Of a DNA stretch of 64,000 nt, positions 35,284 to 44,382 are shown in pieces (within the stretch, counting starts at the first letter, position 1; every line of letters starts with the position of its first letter). The notes beneath the pieces were generated by a model. It saw nothing but the letters and a program-made list of their open reading frames with translations. It was not told the origin of the DNA and ran no database searches. The translations under genes and the position numbers were made by a program. This DNA comes from Aquimarina aquimarini (GTDB taxonomy: Bacteria > Bacteroidota > Bacteroidia > Flavobacteriales > Flavobacteriaceae). The stretch spans positions 7,501 to 71,500 of the forward strand of contig NZ_OMKE01000007.1 of assembly GCF_900299535.1 (NCBI RefSeq), given 5' to 3'.

Positions 35284-36396
35284 TTATTTTTGATTTAGCT
35301 TTTTGTATTTAGAAGGAGTGTAGCCTGTTTCTTTCTTGAATCCGATATAAAATGCGGATTTCGAATTAAAACCAGCCTCAAGACCAATTGCCAGAAGAGT
35401 ATAGTTTTTGAAGTCATCGTTTAATAGCATTCTCTTAACTTCTTCTACTCTATAAAAATTTAAGTGATCAGAAAAACCCTTTTTTGATGCAGTATTAATC
35501 ATTTGAGAAAAATAGCCAATACTTATTCCAAGTCTTTTAGCAATATCATTTCTACTTAACTTGGGGTTTTTAAATAATTTGTCTTCTTCAAGAAGAGATA
35601 TCATTTTAAGAAAATATGGATTCTCATCTGATTCTCTTGATTTTATATTAGTTGTTTTCTTTTTGTTATCTACAATTTTTCTTATTTCATATCTGTTTCT
35701 GGCCAATCTAAATTTATAGATTCCAACATACCCAACCCAATAAAAAATAAAATTCAAAAACAACCATAAAACAAATGTAATATCACCATAAAAATAGTAA
35801 TCAATAACCTCTAAAATTATCCAAGTGATTACAATTAAAATATGAAGTCCATAAAATATTCTAATCCATTTTGAGTCATAATTTATAGTATAATTATTAC
35901 TTCTATTCTTTTTAAAAAGCATTTGGCCTACAACTATTAGAACTATTAAATTAAAGATAATAGAAAAAGAATACTCAATTTTATAAAAAATAGAAATCCA
36001 TTGCTTGTCATAGATATCGTATAAATCAAAGTAAAAATGACCTCCTATATATAGGTTTAATAATAAAGAAATAATAAAAGGAAATAATAAGAATACATGT
36101 TTGATATTTAGTTTTAATTTTGGATTTAAAAACTTTACATAATACATGTATAGGCACACTGGAAAAAGAAGAACAAACTCAATATCTTCAAATATTCTAT
36201 AATTTGGATAACTATCATACCATTTATATTTTAACAAACAGTATTGAATATTTATTAAAACTCCAATTAGAACTCCAATTCCTAGGTATAGATTAGTGTT
36301 GCTTTTAAAAAACCTTGAAAAAAGAATTGTAAGCGCAAAGAATAACCCTTGTGCAACGCCAATAAGAATTAAGAAGTCAATAAATTGAATATTCAT
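35284..36396 (-). CDS. Membrane-embedded AraC-family regulator
   Basis: The 370-residue protein has about seven membrane helices in residues 1-230, then a charged linker, then an AraC-type helix-turn-helix domain from about residue 265. The HTH ends in Thr-Gly-Tyr-Thr-Pro-Ser-Lys-Tyr, and the segment Ala-Gly-Phe-Asn-Ser-Lys-Ser-Ala-Phe is diagnostic. Such 7-TM AraC regulators are found mainly in Bacteroidota and are thought to respond to membrane signals. A flanking target gene is not evident; the lipocalin-like gene lies downstream on the same strand. Confidence 0.85.
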   Translation of the reverse strand: MNIQFIDFLILIGVAQGLFFALTILFSRFFKSNTNLYLGIGVLIGVLINIQYCLLKYKWYDSYPNYRIFEDIEFVLLFPVCLYMYYVKFLNPKLKLNIKHVFLLFPFIISLLLNLYIGGHFYFDLYDIYDKQWISIFYKIEYSFSIIFNLIVLIVVGQMLFKKNRSNNYTINYDSKWIRIFYGLHILIVITWIILEVIDYYFYGDITFVLWLFLNFIFYWVGYVGIYKFRLARNRYEIRKIVDNKKKTTNIKSRESDENPYFLKMISLLEEDKLFKNPKLSRNDIAKRLGISIGYFSQMINTASKKGFSDHLNFYRVEEVKRMLLNDDFKNYTLLAIGLEAGFNSKSAFYIGFKKETGYTPSKYKKLNQK

Positions 36397-36695
36397 TATC
36401 TAATATTTATAGTAATTTAACTCGTTGTGTGTTTTGGTTTAGGCTAAAAGAGCTTTTTTATGTTGCTTATTAGCAAATTACGAGAAAATATTGAAAATTT
36501 TTAGAGAACTATAATAAGAAAACCGATTGCCCTCTCAACAACGTATCTCCAAAGTTGATTAATTTTGAGTTAATTGGTTTTGTTCTTATCTCTTAATATT
36601 TTCTGATAGTGGTAGTGAGAATCATTTATTCAGGATATTTTCTTCTACTTTAAGCAGTAGCATTGAGAAAAGTTAAACGACAAAATAAGTAATTG

Positions 36696-37460
36696 TTACA
36701 ACCCTTTTAATTGAGCATCCCGTACTTTTTTGAATAAATTAGAAGAGTATACAAAATCTGTGACTGCTTCATTATCAGTTTTGAATATTTGTGACTTATC
36801 GCCTTCCCATTCCAGATGACCACTTTTAAGGAAAATAATTTTTTCTCCTATCTCCATTACCGAGTTCATATCATGAGTATTAATTACCGTGGTAATATTA
36901 TTTTCTTCAGTAATTTCTTTAATCAGATTATCGATTACAATAGCAGTTCTGGGATCTAGCCCAGAGTTAGGCTCATCACAGAATAAATATTTTGGTTGCG
37001 TTACTATCGCACGAGCAATAGCTACACGCTTTTGCATTCCTCCACTAATTTCAGAAGGAAGTTTTTTCTCTGCATTTTCAAGATTTACCCGATCCAACAC
37101 TTTGTGAACCCTCTCTAACATTTCTTCTTTTTTCTGTTTAGTAAACATCATCAAAGGAAACATTACATTTTCTTCTACAGTCATAGAATCAAACAAGGCA
37201 CTACCCTGAAAAACCATTCCCATCTGTTCCCTCAGATCTCTTTGTTCCTGCTCGTTCAAGTCTGAGTATGTACTACCATCATAGCAAATAGTTCCTTGTT
37301 CAGGAGTAAAAAGCCCTAATAAACATTTTAAAAAGACCGTTTTACCACTACCACTGGTTCCAATAATAAGATTTGTTTTTCCTCGATCAAATGTAGTGGT
37401 AACCCCTTTTAAGATCGCTTCTCCGTTAAATCCTTTATGTAGGTTTTTTACTTCTATCAT
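36696..37460 (-). CDS. mlaF: ABC transporter ATP-binding protein, MlaF type
   Basis: This 254-residue protein has Walker A (Gly-Thr-Ser-Gly-Ser-Gly-Lys-Thr near residue 36), the signature Ile-Ser-Gly-Gly-Met-Gln-Lys-Arg, and Walker B with Leu-Phe-Cys-Asp-Glu-Pro. The Gly-Gly-Met-Gln-Lys-Arg form is typical of MlaF proteins. With MlaE it forms the inner-membrane machine that moves phospholipids between the two membranes. It overlaps mlaE by one base (TAATG). No MCE-domain (MlaD) gene is near, so the substrate-binding partner is encoded elsewhere. Confidence 0.9.
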   Translation of the reverse strand: MIEVKNLHKGFNGEAILKGVTTTFDRGKTNLIIGTSGSGKTVFLKCLLGLFTPEQGTICYDGSTYSDLNEQEQRDLREQMGMVFQGSALFDSMTVEENVMFPLMMFTKQKKEEMLERVHKVLDRVNLENAEKKLPSEISGGMQKRVAIARAIVTQPKYLFCDEPNSGLDPRTAIVIDNLIKEITEENNITTVINTHDMNSVMEIGEKIIFLKSGHLEWEGDKSQIFKTDNEAVTDFVYSSNLFKKVRDAQLKGL

Positions 37461-38197
37461 TAGCTTAGTAATAATTGGGTGAGAACATAATTAGAGATAA
37501 CGATAACTACCGTTGTCCATACAAAGGCAGAAGTACTTGCTTTACCTACTTCTAGTGCGCCACCTTTCATATAATATCCATGAAACGAAGGGATAGTAGC
37601 TAATAAAAAAGAGTATAAGAAAGTTTTAATAAAAGCATACACAAGGTGATAAGGAATAAATTCTTCTCTAAGGCCTACCAAAAAATCATCTGTAGATACA
37701 AAACCACCATATACTCCAGCTACATATGCTCCAAATACTCCTGTAAACATAGCTATCGCAATTACAAAAGGATAAGTAAGCATTGCTATAATTTTTGGAA
37801 AAACTAAATAATTGAGGGAGTTAATTCCCATTACTTCGAGTGCATCAATTTGCTCTGTTACTCTCATTGTACCAATACTTGATGTAATAAATGAGCCCAC
37901 TTTACCAGCCATTATTACAGAAATAAAAGTAGGCGCAAATTCAAGTATAACTGATTGTCTAGAAGCAAAAGCAATAAGCTTTTTCGGGATTAGAGGATTT
38001 GTGAGGTTTAGTGCCGTTTGTATGGCTACAACTGCCCCAATAAAAAAAGCAAGAAATACGGTAATTCCCAAAGAACCAATAATAAGATCATCGATTTCTT
38101 TAAAAATTAGATTTCGTATAACAGACCCTTTAGTCATTCGACTAAAAACTCCTTTCAACATTAAAAAATAGCGACCAATATCGTCTAGATAAAACAT
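37460..38197 (-). CDS. mlaE: ABC transporter permease, MlaE family
   Basis: This 245-residue protein has five or so membrane helices and the family segments Gly-Ala-Val-Val-Ala-Ile-Gln-Thr-Ala and Lys-Val-Gly-Ser-Phe-Ile-Thr-Ser-Ser-Ile-Gly-Thr-Met. It is the membrane part of an Mla-type lipid transporter and pairs with the overlapping mlaF gene. The divergent neighbour is a phosphatase, and there is no visible connection between them. Confidence 0.9.
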   Translation of the reverse strand: MFYLDDIGRYFLMLKGVFSRMTKGSVIRNLIFKEIDDLIIGSLGITVFLAFFIGAVVAIQTALNLTNPLIPKKLIAFASRQSVILEFAPTFISVIMAGKVGSFITSSIGTMRVTEQIDALEVMGINSLNYLVFPKIIAMLTYPFVIAIAMFTGVFGAYVAGVYGGFVSTDDFLVGLREEFIPYHLVYAFIKTFLYSFLLATIPSFHGYYMKGGALEVGKASTSAFVWTTVVIVISNYVLTQLLLS

Positions 38198-38265
38198 TTG
38201 TTATAATTAGAAAGGCTAAAATAGAAAAAAAAATAGCCATAGCATTTAACCTTCTATTAAAGTTT

Positions 38266-38273
38266 TACATTTG
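38266..38273 (+). promoter_or_regulatory. Candidate -7 element for the phosphatase gene
   Basis: TACATTTG matches TAnnTTTG and lies 38 bases before the ATG at 38311. A TTTA at 38245-38248 stands 17 bases upstream as a weak -33. Confidence 0.45.
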
Positions 38274-38310
38274 CACAAATAGTATTTTAGCTCTTCAAAA
38301 GTAAAAAAGA

Positions 38311-39951
38311 ATGATAAAAAAAATATTCTTGCTCACATTGCTTGTGATGTGTTGCATACCATGCAATTCACAAAAAGAAATTAAAATTAATAGCTCACCA
38401 AAATTAGTAGTTGGTATTGTAGTTGATCAAATGCGATACGATTATATTACTCGTTTTTATAATCGTTTTGAAAACGGAGGATTCAAACGTATGATCAGTG
38501 AAGGTTATAATTGCAAAAACAATCATTTTAATTATGTACCTACTTATACAGGGCCAGGCCATGCTTCTGTGTATACAGGGACAACACCTCAAAATCATGG
38601 GATTATATCAAACAATTGGTATGATAAGTTTGGTAAAAGAATAGTGTATTGCGCAAGTGACTCTTTGGTGAACCCCGTAGGATCAGATAGTCAATCAGAA
38701 CGTATGTCTCCACGTCGTATGAAAACCTCTACAGTGGCAGATCAAAATAGATTGCATACGCAGTTTAAAGGAAAAACAATTGGTGTTGCCATCAAAGATA
38801 GAGGAGCTATTTTACCTGCAGGGCATACAGCAAATGCTGCATATTGGTTTAGAGGTAGAGATGAAGGAAAATGGATAACAACTTCGTATTATAGAAATGA
38901 ATTGCCAGATTGGGTAAAAAAGTTTAATGCTTCTGGTAAGGCAGCATCTTATTTAAAAGAATGGAATACGCTATATGATATTAATACTTATGTAGAGAGT
39001 GGTACTGATCAAAATACATACGAAAGAGGTTTTAAAGGAAAAGAAACAGCCACTTTCCCGTATGATCTGGCGATATTAAAAGATCAGAATTCTGGATATG
39101 ATATTATAAAATCAACAGCATATGGTAATAGTTTGACTGCAGACTTTGCTATTGCAGCAATTCAAGGAGAACAATTAGGAGCTGATGATATTACAGATTT
39201 TCTTACTGTAAGCTTTTCTAGTACAGATTATGTGGGGCATAATTTTGGAGTAAACTCAAAAGAAATTCAAGATACATACTTACGATTAGATAAAGATTTA
39301 CAACGTCTTTTTAATACACTGGATAATAAAGTGGGAAAAGGTGAGTATACAGTATTTCTTACAGCAGATCATGGGGCAGTTCATGTACCTTCATATTTAA
39401 AATCAGTTAAAATTCCTGCAGGCTATTTTGATAGAAATGCATTTATGACCAAGGTTAAAGCATTTGTGAAAAAAGAGTTTGGGGTAGGAGGTTTAGTCAA
39501 GAATATGTCTAATAATCAGCTGTTTTTTAATTATGAGAAGTTGAAAGAAAACAAAATAGCACCAGAGTTATTACAGAGAACTATTGCGCATTTTGTACTT
39601 CAGGAAAAACAGATTGATAAGGTATTTACCAGACATCAATTAGAAACGGGTGAATATACCTCGGGGATCGGTGCTTTGATACAAAAAGGATTTAATCAGA
39701 AAAGAAGTGGAGATGTGATGGTTGTGTTGGATCCAGCAACAATATCATATTCAAAAACAGGTTCTACCCATGGGAGCGGATTAACTTATGATACACATGC
39801 ACCTTTGTTGTTTTTTGGTAATGGAATACAGAAAGGTAGTACAACACAGGAAACCTACATTACAGATATCGCACCTACGATTTCAGCTTTGCTTGGAATT
39901 GCTTTTCCTAATGGCGCTACAGGAAAAGTATTGTCTTTTGTATTAGAGTAA
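38311..39951 (+). CDS. PafA-like alkaline phosphatase
   Basis: The 546-residue protein has a signal peptide and begins its catalytic domain with Val-Val-Asp-Gln-Met-Arg-Tyr-Asp-Tyr. A Pro-Thr-Tyr-Thr-Gly-Pro-Gly-His-Ala-Ser segment near residue 80 carries the nucleophile Thr seen in PafA enzymes of Bacteroidota. Metal ligands are visible in Ser-Ser-Thr-Asp-Tyr-Val-Gly-His and Thr-Ala-Asp-His-Gly-Ala. PafA releases phosphate from a wide range of phosphomonoesters in the periplasm and is not repressed by phosphate. Related phosphodiesterases share the fold, so the exact substrate is not certain. Confidence 0.86.
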   Translation: MIKKIFLLTLLVMCCIPCNSQKEIKINSSPKLVVGIVVDQMRYDYITRFYNRFENGGFKRMISEGYNCKNNHFNYVPTYTGPGHASVYTGTTPQNHGIISNNWYDKFGKRIVYCASDSLVNPVGSDSQSERMSPRRMKTSTVADQNRLHTQFKGKTIGVAIKDRGAILPAGHTANAAYWFRGRDEGKWITTSYYRNELPDWVKKFNASGKAASYLKEWNTLYDINTYVESGTDQNTYERGFKGKETATFPYDLAILKDQNSGYDIIKSTAYGNSLTADFAIAAIQGEQLGADDITDFLTVSFSSTDYVGHNFGVNSKEIQDTYLRLDKDLQRLFNTLDNKVGKGEYTVFLTADHGAVHVPSYLKSVKIPAGYFDRNAFMTKVKAFVKKEFGVGGLVKNMSNNQLFFNYEKLKENKIAPELLQRTIAHFVLQEKQIDKVFTRHQLETGEYTSGIGALIQKGFNQKRSGDVMVVLDPATISYSKTGSTHGSGLTYDTHAPLLFFGNGIQKGSTTQETYITDIAPTISALLGIAFPNGATGKVLSFVLE

Positions 39952-39966
39952 ATAAAAGTATATTGT

Positions 39967-40004
39967 AAAAAAGCCTGTTAAACTTAAGTTTAACAGGCTT
40001 TTTT
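39967..40004. terminator. Bidirectional intrinsic terminator, perfect palindrome
   Basis: The whole 38-base segment is its own reverse complement, with A and T runs at its ends. It separates the convergent phosphatase and TlpA-like genes. Confidence 0.9.
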
Positions 40005-40024
40005 TATAAATATTGATGAGGTAA

Positions 40025-41428
40025 TTATATTTTTAATTCATTAAGCATCTCTTTAAGCCTTGGTTCTGATGGCCTGGGAGCACTAGCACTTACAATGTTT
40101 CCGTCAGGATCTATAAGTATAAACCTAGGGATTCCTCGGATACCATAATCAGTAACAAATTGAGAATTCCAGTTATTATCAGCAAACAGTTGAATTCCTC
40201 CTAATTCTTTTTGTTCAACCATTTTTTTCCATGCTTCATGTTGTGGTTTCTTGTCAATAGATATACTTACAAATTCTATATTCTTGTTATGGTATTCTTT
40301 TTCTATTTTTTTAAGATGTGGGATTTCAGCTTTACAAGGACCACACCAAGTTGCCCAAACATCGATATATACATATTTTCCTTTAAGATCACTTAATGAG
40401 GTTTTTCCTCCTTTATAATTCTCGTATTCGCTAAAAGTAGGAGAAACTTTTCCTTTGGTTAAACGTTTGATCTTTTCGAATTTACTAGTAAGTTCTTTTT
40501 TGAATCCCTCATTATCAGAAGCTGCCATGACTAATTCGTATAACTCAGCAGCATTATCATTTCTTGGAGATATCTGAGTAGCTATATTTTTTATAAAAGC
40601 GTCTTTTATGTCTTTGGTTTTAATTTGAGCCAGATTCTCCATTTGCGCTTTACTAAAAGAAATACTGTCTTTTTTCGCTTTTTCACTAGATAAATTGTCA
40701 AATATTCTAAGACTTAAATTACGATATTCCTCTGAATTTTTGAATTCCTCTGCATTGTCCAGATCAAAATCATTTAATTCACTTGTAAATCCTTCTGGTG
40801 TTTTGTAATCTTGTTTTTGAGTATAATATGCATGAGTCATCTTAAAGTCACTAAGAAGAGCAAGATATTGATAATGGTTCTCCTTAGCTTGATTAGTAGC
40901 AAACTCAGCATCCATATTTTTGTATTTCTTCAAGAGGTTGTTTTTTGCCTGTTCTTGCTCAGAAATTAGATTCTTAAAAGTGTTAGCTTCATTACTAAAC
41001 AGTTCTTTATAACTATTTTGGTCGTTAAAGAAGCTTTCTTCTAGTAAGTTTTTTTGAGCCAGATAATTATTAGCATCTGCTGCATTACCAGTGTATATGA
41101 TACTTTCATCAAATTGATTAGGATCTATAGATAATTCTAATTGATCTCCTTTGTCTAGGTACATATTAGAACGTTCTCTACCTATCATAAAACTATAAAT
41201 CCCTTTGGATTCAATTTTTAAGGTGTCAGAAAACGTACCATCTTCATTAATTGGGATTGCTTTTTTGAAATTATTAACGTTGCCAAAAACGATAATTTCT
41301 GGTGCAGTTGTATTCTTTATTTTTCCTGAGAAAAGTGCATAATCTGCTTTTTCTTTCTTACTTTCTTTATTACAAGCGACTATGACAAGTGCGCAACATA
41401 GAGCCAAAAGAAGTTGTTTGATTTTCAT
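40025..41428 (-). CDS. TlpA-like thioredoxin-domain lipoprotein
   Basis: The 467-residue protein has a lipobox (Leu-Val-Ile-Val-Ala-Cys) at its N-terminus, a beta-rich DUF4369-like domain (about residues 30-120), a long helical middle part, and a C-terminal thioredoxin fold with Trp-Cys-Gly-Pro-Cys near residue 360. The Cys pair is redox-active. Proteins with this layout in Bacteroidota probably reduce disulfides in the periplasm. No partner gene is evident. Confidence 0.88.
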   Translation of the reverse strand: MKIKQLLLALCCALVIVACNKESKKEKADYALFSGKIKNTTAPEIIVFGNVNNFKKAIPINEDGTFSDTLKIESKGIYSFMIGRERSNMYLDKGDQLELSIDPNQFDESIIYTGNAADANNYLAQKNLLEESFFNDQNSYKELFSNEANTFKNLISEQEQAKNNLLKKYKNMDAEFATNQAKENHYQYLALLSDFKMTHAYYTQKQDYKTPEGFTSELNDFDLDNAEEFKNSEEYRNLSLRIFDNLSSEKAKKDSISFSKAQMENLAQIKTKDIKDAFIKNIATQISPRNDNAAELYELVMAASDNEGFKKELTSKFEKIKRLTKGKVSPTFSEYENYKGGKTSLSDLKGKYVYIDVWATWCGPCKAEIPHLKKIEKEYHNKNIEFVSISIDKKPQHEAWKKMVEQKELGGIQLFADNNWNSQFVTDYGIRGIPRFILIDPDGNIVSASAPRPSEPRLKEMLNELKI

Positions 41429-41532
41429 GAAATATTTTTTTTGAATGTCAATTAATGAATGAAGATAAGAATATAATAATACGAATTCGTTAAAATGAAG
41501 TTATAGTAAAAAAAAACAGTGAATTTATGGTT

Positions 41533-42381
41533 TTAAATAAGTCTTTTTTTCATTTTATTCCATCTAAGTTTACGAATAAATTGCCCTTCAGTTTTAGATA
41601 CAAGAAACGGGGATTTTTGTTTTTTCGCTTTAAAATAGCCTATTAAATAATCTTTCACCAAGCTAGGCTTTTTTTTGAGTAACGCTAATTTTATAGAGGC
41701 AATTAGAGTAATTATAAACCCATATCGCATGGTATAAAAAGCTTCTCCTTGTTTATATTTTGCTTTTTGGTTATATGTATTACCTGTTGGTTTGAGGTGT
41801 TTGACCTGTAATGATGTGTCTGTTTGTATTTTCCAGTTATTATATTGGGCTAATAATTCATCTATGGTGTCCCAACCCATTGCAGGTTTAAGACCATTGA
41901 TATCGTTGAAACAAGCTTTCCTATATGCCTTTAATGCCCCTCGTATATGATCTTTATTAGTTAGGTTTTCTAATACCCATTCTTGATTTTTTTCTATGTA
42001 ACAAAAACCGCCAACCATTCCAGTAGTTTTATCATTTATGAAATGAGCTGTCATTTTTTCAATGTAATTCAATGGGAAAATAAGATCAGCATCAAATTTA
42101 CAAAGTATATCATATGTGTTGTCTAGTGTGTTAACGCCTTGGTTAAAAGCATTGATGACTTTACTGCCAGGCATGTGATCTATAGAAGAATCGGTATTTA
42201 CAATAGATATAAAATTATAGCTATTTACAAACTCATTTACTATTTTTTCTGTATCATCGGTAGAGTTATCATTTACTACAACTATTTTCTCTGGAAGCAG
42301 AGTTTGCGAAACCAGAGAGTTGAGTGTTTTGGCTATAAAACGCTCTTCATTATGTGCAGGTATGACGATGTATGTTTTCAA
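41533..42381 (-). CDS. Family 2 glycosyltransferase
   Basis: This 282-residue protein has the GT-A N-terminus Val-Ile-Pro-Ala-His-Asn-Glu-Glu and Val-Val-Asn-Asp-Asn-Ser-Thr-Asp-Asp-Thr, typical of GT2 enzymes. Cys-Lys-Phe-Asp-Ala-Asp near residue 90 carries the DxD metal motif. It probably adds a sugar from an NDP-sugar to a lipid or polysaccharide. The acceptor is unknown. It lies 33 bases downstream of a methyltransferase gene on the same strand, so the two may act on the same molecule. Confidence 0.88.
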   Translation of the reverse strand: MKTYIVIPAHNEERFIAKTLNSLVSQTLLPEKIVVVNDNSTDDTEKIVNEFVNSYNFISIVNTDSSIDHMPGSKVINAFNQGVNTLDNTYDILCKFDADLIFPLNYIEKMTAHFINDKTTGMVGGFCYIEKNQEWVLENLTNKDHIRGALKAYRKACFNDINGLKPAMGWDTIDELLAQYNNWKIQTDTSLQVKHLKPTGNTYNQKAKYKQGEAFYTMRYGFIITLIASIKLALLKKKPSLVKDYLIGYFKAKKQKSPFLVSKTEGQFIRKLRWNKMKKRLI

Positions 42382-42414
42382 TACAGGTAGTACGTTTTGA
42401 TTATGGATATAATG

Positions 42415-42945
42415 TTATGATTTTTTAATTCTCTCAGCATATACAATATAATATCTGGGAGTAAAAAATCGTAATAAAGGGCGAAATCCTATTTTTTTTA
42501 TAGGGTGAGTCCATTTATCTCGTGCTTTTATTTGCCATCCAGCTTTTTCGAGTAGCCAGTCAAATTGCCAATCTTCAAATTCATGATAGTGTCTATCCCA
42601 AGGATCGGTTTTACTTTGGTATGCAGGAGAGAACCATAGCCGTAATGGTATAGAGGCTACTAATTTATCTGCTTTGATCTCTTTTAAGATATTAAATGGT
42701 GAGATGAGGTGCTCAAAAATTTCAAAGGCTGTAACAATTTCTGCATCATTGTTTTCTACAGCTTGTGTGTTGAGATCTAGGTCTTCACCAGAAGTGTTTG
42801 ATACAGTATACCCTTCTTTCTCCATGAACTCTACAAACGGATTTCTTACTCCCAAATCAAGAATAGCTCCTGGGGCAGGGGTATGTTTTCTAAGAAATTC
42901 TAATGTTTTTTGATATCGCTTATGAGGGAAAGTTCCTTCGTACAT
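42415..42945 (-). CDS. Class I SAM-dependent methyltransferase
   Basis: This 176-residue protein has a degenerate SAM motif (Ile-Leu-Asp-Leu-Gly-Val-Arg near residues 20-26), an acidic segment (Asp-Ala-Glu-Ile-Val-Thr-Ala-Phe-Glu) and a Trp-rich region before the end, in the pattern of small class I methyltransferases. The motif lacks the usual GxG, so activity is less certain. It precedes the GT2 gene and probably shares its transcript. Confidence 0.7.
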   Translation of the reverse strand: MYEGTFPHKRYQKTLEFLRKHTPAPGAILDLGVRNPFVEFMEKEGYTVSNTSGEDLDLNTQAVENNDAEIVTAFEIFEHLISPFNILKEIKADKLVASIPLRLWFSPAYQSKTDPWDRHYHEFEDWQFDWLLEKAGWQIKARDKWTHPIKKIGFRPLLRFFTPRYYIVYAERIKKS

Positions 42946-43005
42946 ATTCTTTTTATTAAACGGGTAATCTTTATGGGTTAAAGATTGGATTATTTTTTCA
43001 AAAAA

Positions 43006-43033
43006 AAAAGAGATACGGTTAAGTATCCCTTTT
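43006..43033 (-). terminator. Probable terminator after the 237-residue exported protein gene
   Basis: AAAAGAGATAC and GTATCCCTTTT (43006-43016 and 43023-43033) pair with one mismatch. On the minus strand a run of T follows. Confidence 0.55.
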
Positions 43034-43051
43034 CTTTATAAAGAAGATGTA

Positions 43052-43765
43052 TTAATTACATTCTTTGGTATACTCATAAATATGTTTTGCAAACTCAGAC
43101 CATTTTGGCTTAGCTCCATACTTCTCTATTAATGCTGGACAGTCTCCAAAAAACATTTTGAATTCTTCATCGTAATGCTTTTTCTTAAGACGTATAGCTA
43201 CTTCATCTCCTTTTTTTACATAATAAGACTTGGCGATCCCACCAGCTTTAAGTGGGCCTATACCAATACTAGCAGTTTCTTTAGAATATGGATCTTTAAA
43301 CACCTTTATTTTTTCACAAAAAGAAGGGTTTACCAATTGCACCATTAATGTTCTTGTTTTTTTCTTTACTCGCACTTTTGATTTTTCAAAATATGCATAT
43401 CCGCTTTTGAACAGGCTTTGATCTAGTTTGTCATTGTTCCATTGATCTGCATCTGTAATAAAATCCTGAAAATTTGCTAATTTGGCAAGACCGCTTGGAG
43501 GTAAGTACATAAATGCAATATCTGCAGGTTTTATTTTTACCTTTTTATCATTTAGGTCCCTGATTTTAACCTCTTCGATTAGACCTTTCTCGTACTTTAA
43601 TTTCTTGAGATTTCCTTTTGTGATTTCTTCATTATTCATATGAAGATAGGATGTTTTCTTTTTGGAAAACCCATTAAATCCAGGTAGAAAATTTTGCGCT
43701 TGAGTTGAAACGCAAATGCAAGTGAATAAAGCTAAGGTAGTAAGTAATTGGTTTGTGATTTTCAT
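43052..43765 (-). CDS. Exported protein of unknown function
   Basis: This 237-residue protein has a signal peptide (ending near residue 23, Thr-Gln-Ala-Gln). The mature part is Lys-rich, with a Cys near the centre and two near the end (Asp-Cys-Pro-Ala and Glu-Cys-Asn). No family is recognised. It stands alone with its own terminator. Confidence 0.75.
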   Translation of the reverse strand: MKITNQLLTTLALFTCICVSTQAQNFLPGFNGFSKKKTSYLHMNNEEITKGNLKKLKYEKGLIEEVKIRDLNDKKVKIKPADIAFMYLPPSGLAKLANFQDFITDADQWNNDKLDQSLFKSGYAYFEKSKVRVKKKTRTLMVQLVNPSFCEKIKVFKDPYSKETASIGIGPLKAGGIAKSYYVKKGDEVAIRLKKKHYDEEFKMFFGDCPALIEKYGAKPKWSEFAKHIYEYTKECN

Positions 43766-43922
43766 AAAAAAATAAATTTTTAATTTTGTATTATGCAGAC
43801 AAATATAGAATTTATTTATTAGATATAGGGGGTGAGATTGATGCTCAAAGTGCCTAAAAAGAACAAATTAAGTTTTTATTTACAGTGTTTTTCTTACTTT
43901 TTGTGTCAAAATGAAAATCAAA

Positions 43923-44297
43923 TTAATGAGAAGTTGCTATTTTTATTCGCATCATTGTAATGATAGATAATGCTCTAGTTTTAATCAAATCAGCTTTCTC
44001 TCCTTTGAAGTTGGTGTCCACTGCCTTATGAAATAATGTTAACCAAGTATCAAAGTGAGTACTATCTAGTTTTTTTTTGAGATTCAGGTCTTTATGAATT
44101 TGCATTACATTCTTTCTGTAATTCCTTGTTCTGAATAACTGTTGTTCCCAAAAATCTGTAATTTCAGGAATGTGTTCTTTGAGATCTATTTTTGCTATTT
44201 CAGTAAAAAAAATACCGATTTTAGGATCTACAAAGGCATCTTTGTAAAAAGCATTCATTAAGAATTCTATATCTTTTCTAGAAGAAATATCTTTCAT
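43923..44297 (-). CDS. Group III truncated hemoglobin
   Basis: This 124-residue all-helical protein fits group III truncated hemoglobins. It has Phe-Tyr-Lys-Asp near the start and Asp-Phe-Trp-Glu-Gln-Gln-Leu-Phe-Arg near residue 50. His-Phe-Asp-Thr-Trp-Leu near residue 81 carries the probable proximal heme ligand. Such proteins bind heme and may handle oxygen, NO or sulfide. It stands alone between two minus-strand genes. Confidence 0.85.
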   Translation of the reverse strand: MKDISSRKDIEFLMNAFYKDAFVDPKIGIFFTEIAKIDLKEHIPEITDFWEQQLFRTRNYRKNVMQIHKDLNLKKKLDSTHFDTWLTLFHKAVDTNFKGEKADLIKTRALSIITMMRIKIATSH

Positions 44298-44328
44298 TTG
44301 TTTTTTTTATGATGTACTGAAAGTAATA

Positions 44329-44360
44329 AAAAAAGAGGCAACTATATAGTCGCCTCTCTT
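44329..44360 (-). terminator. Terminator after gcvP
   Basis: AGAGGC (44334-44339), a 10-base palindrome and GCCTCT (44352-44357) form a long hairpin. On the minus strand it ends in a T run (44329-44333). Confidence 0.75.
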
Positions 44361-44382
44361 ATAATTTGTAATGGTAAGCTTT

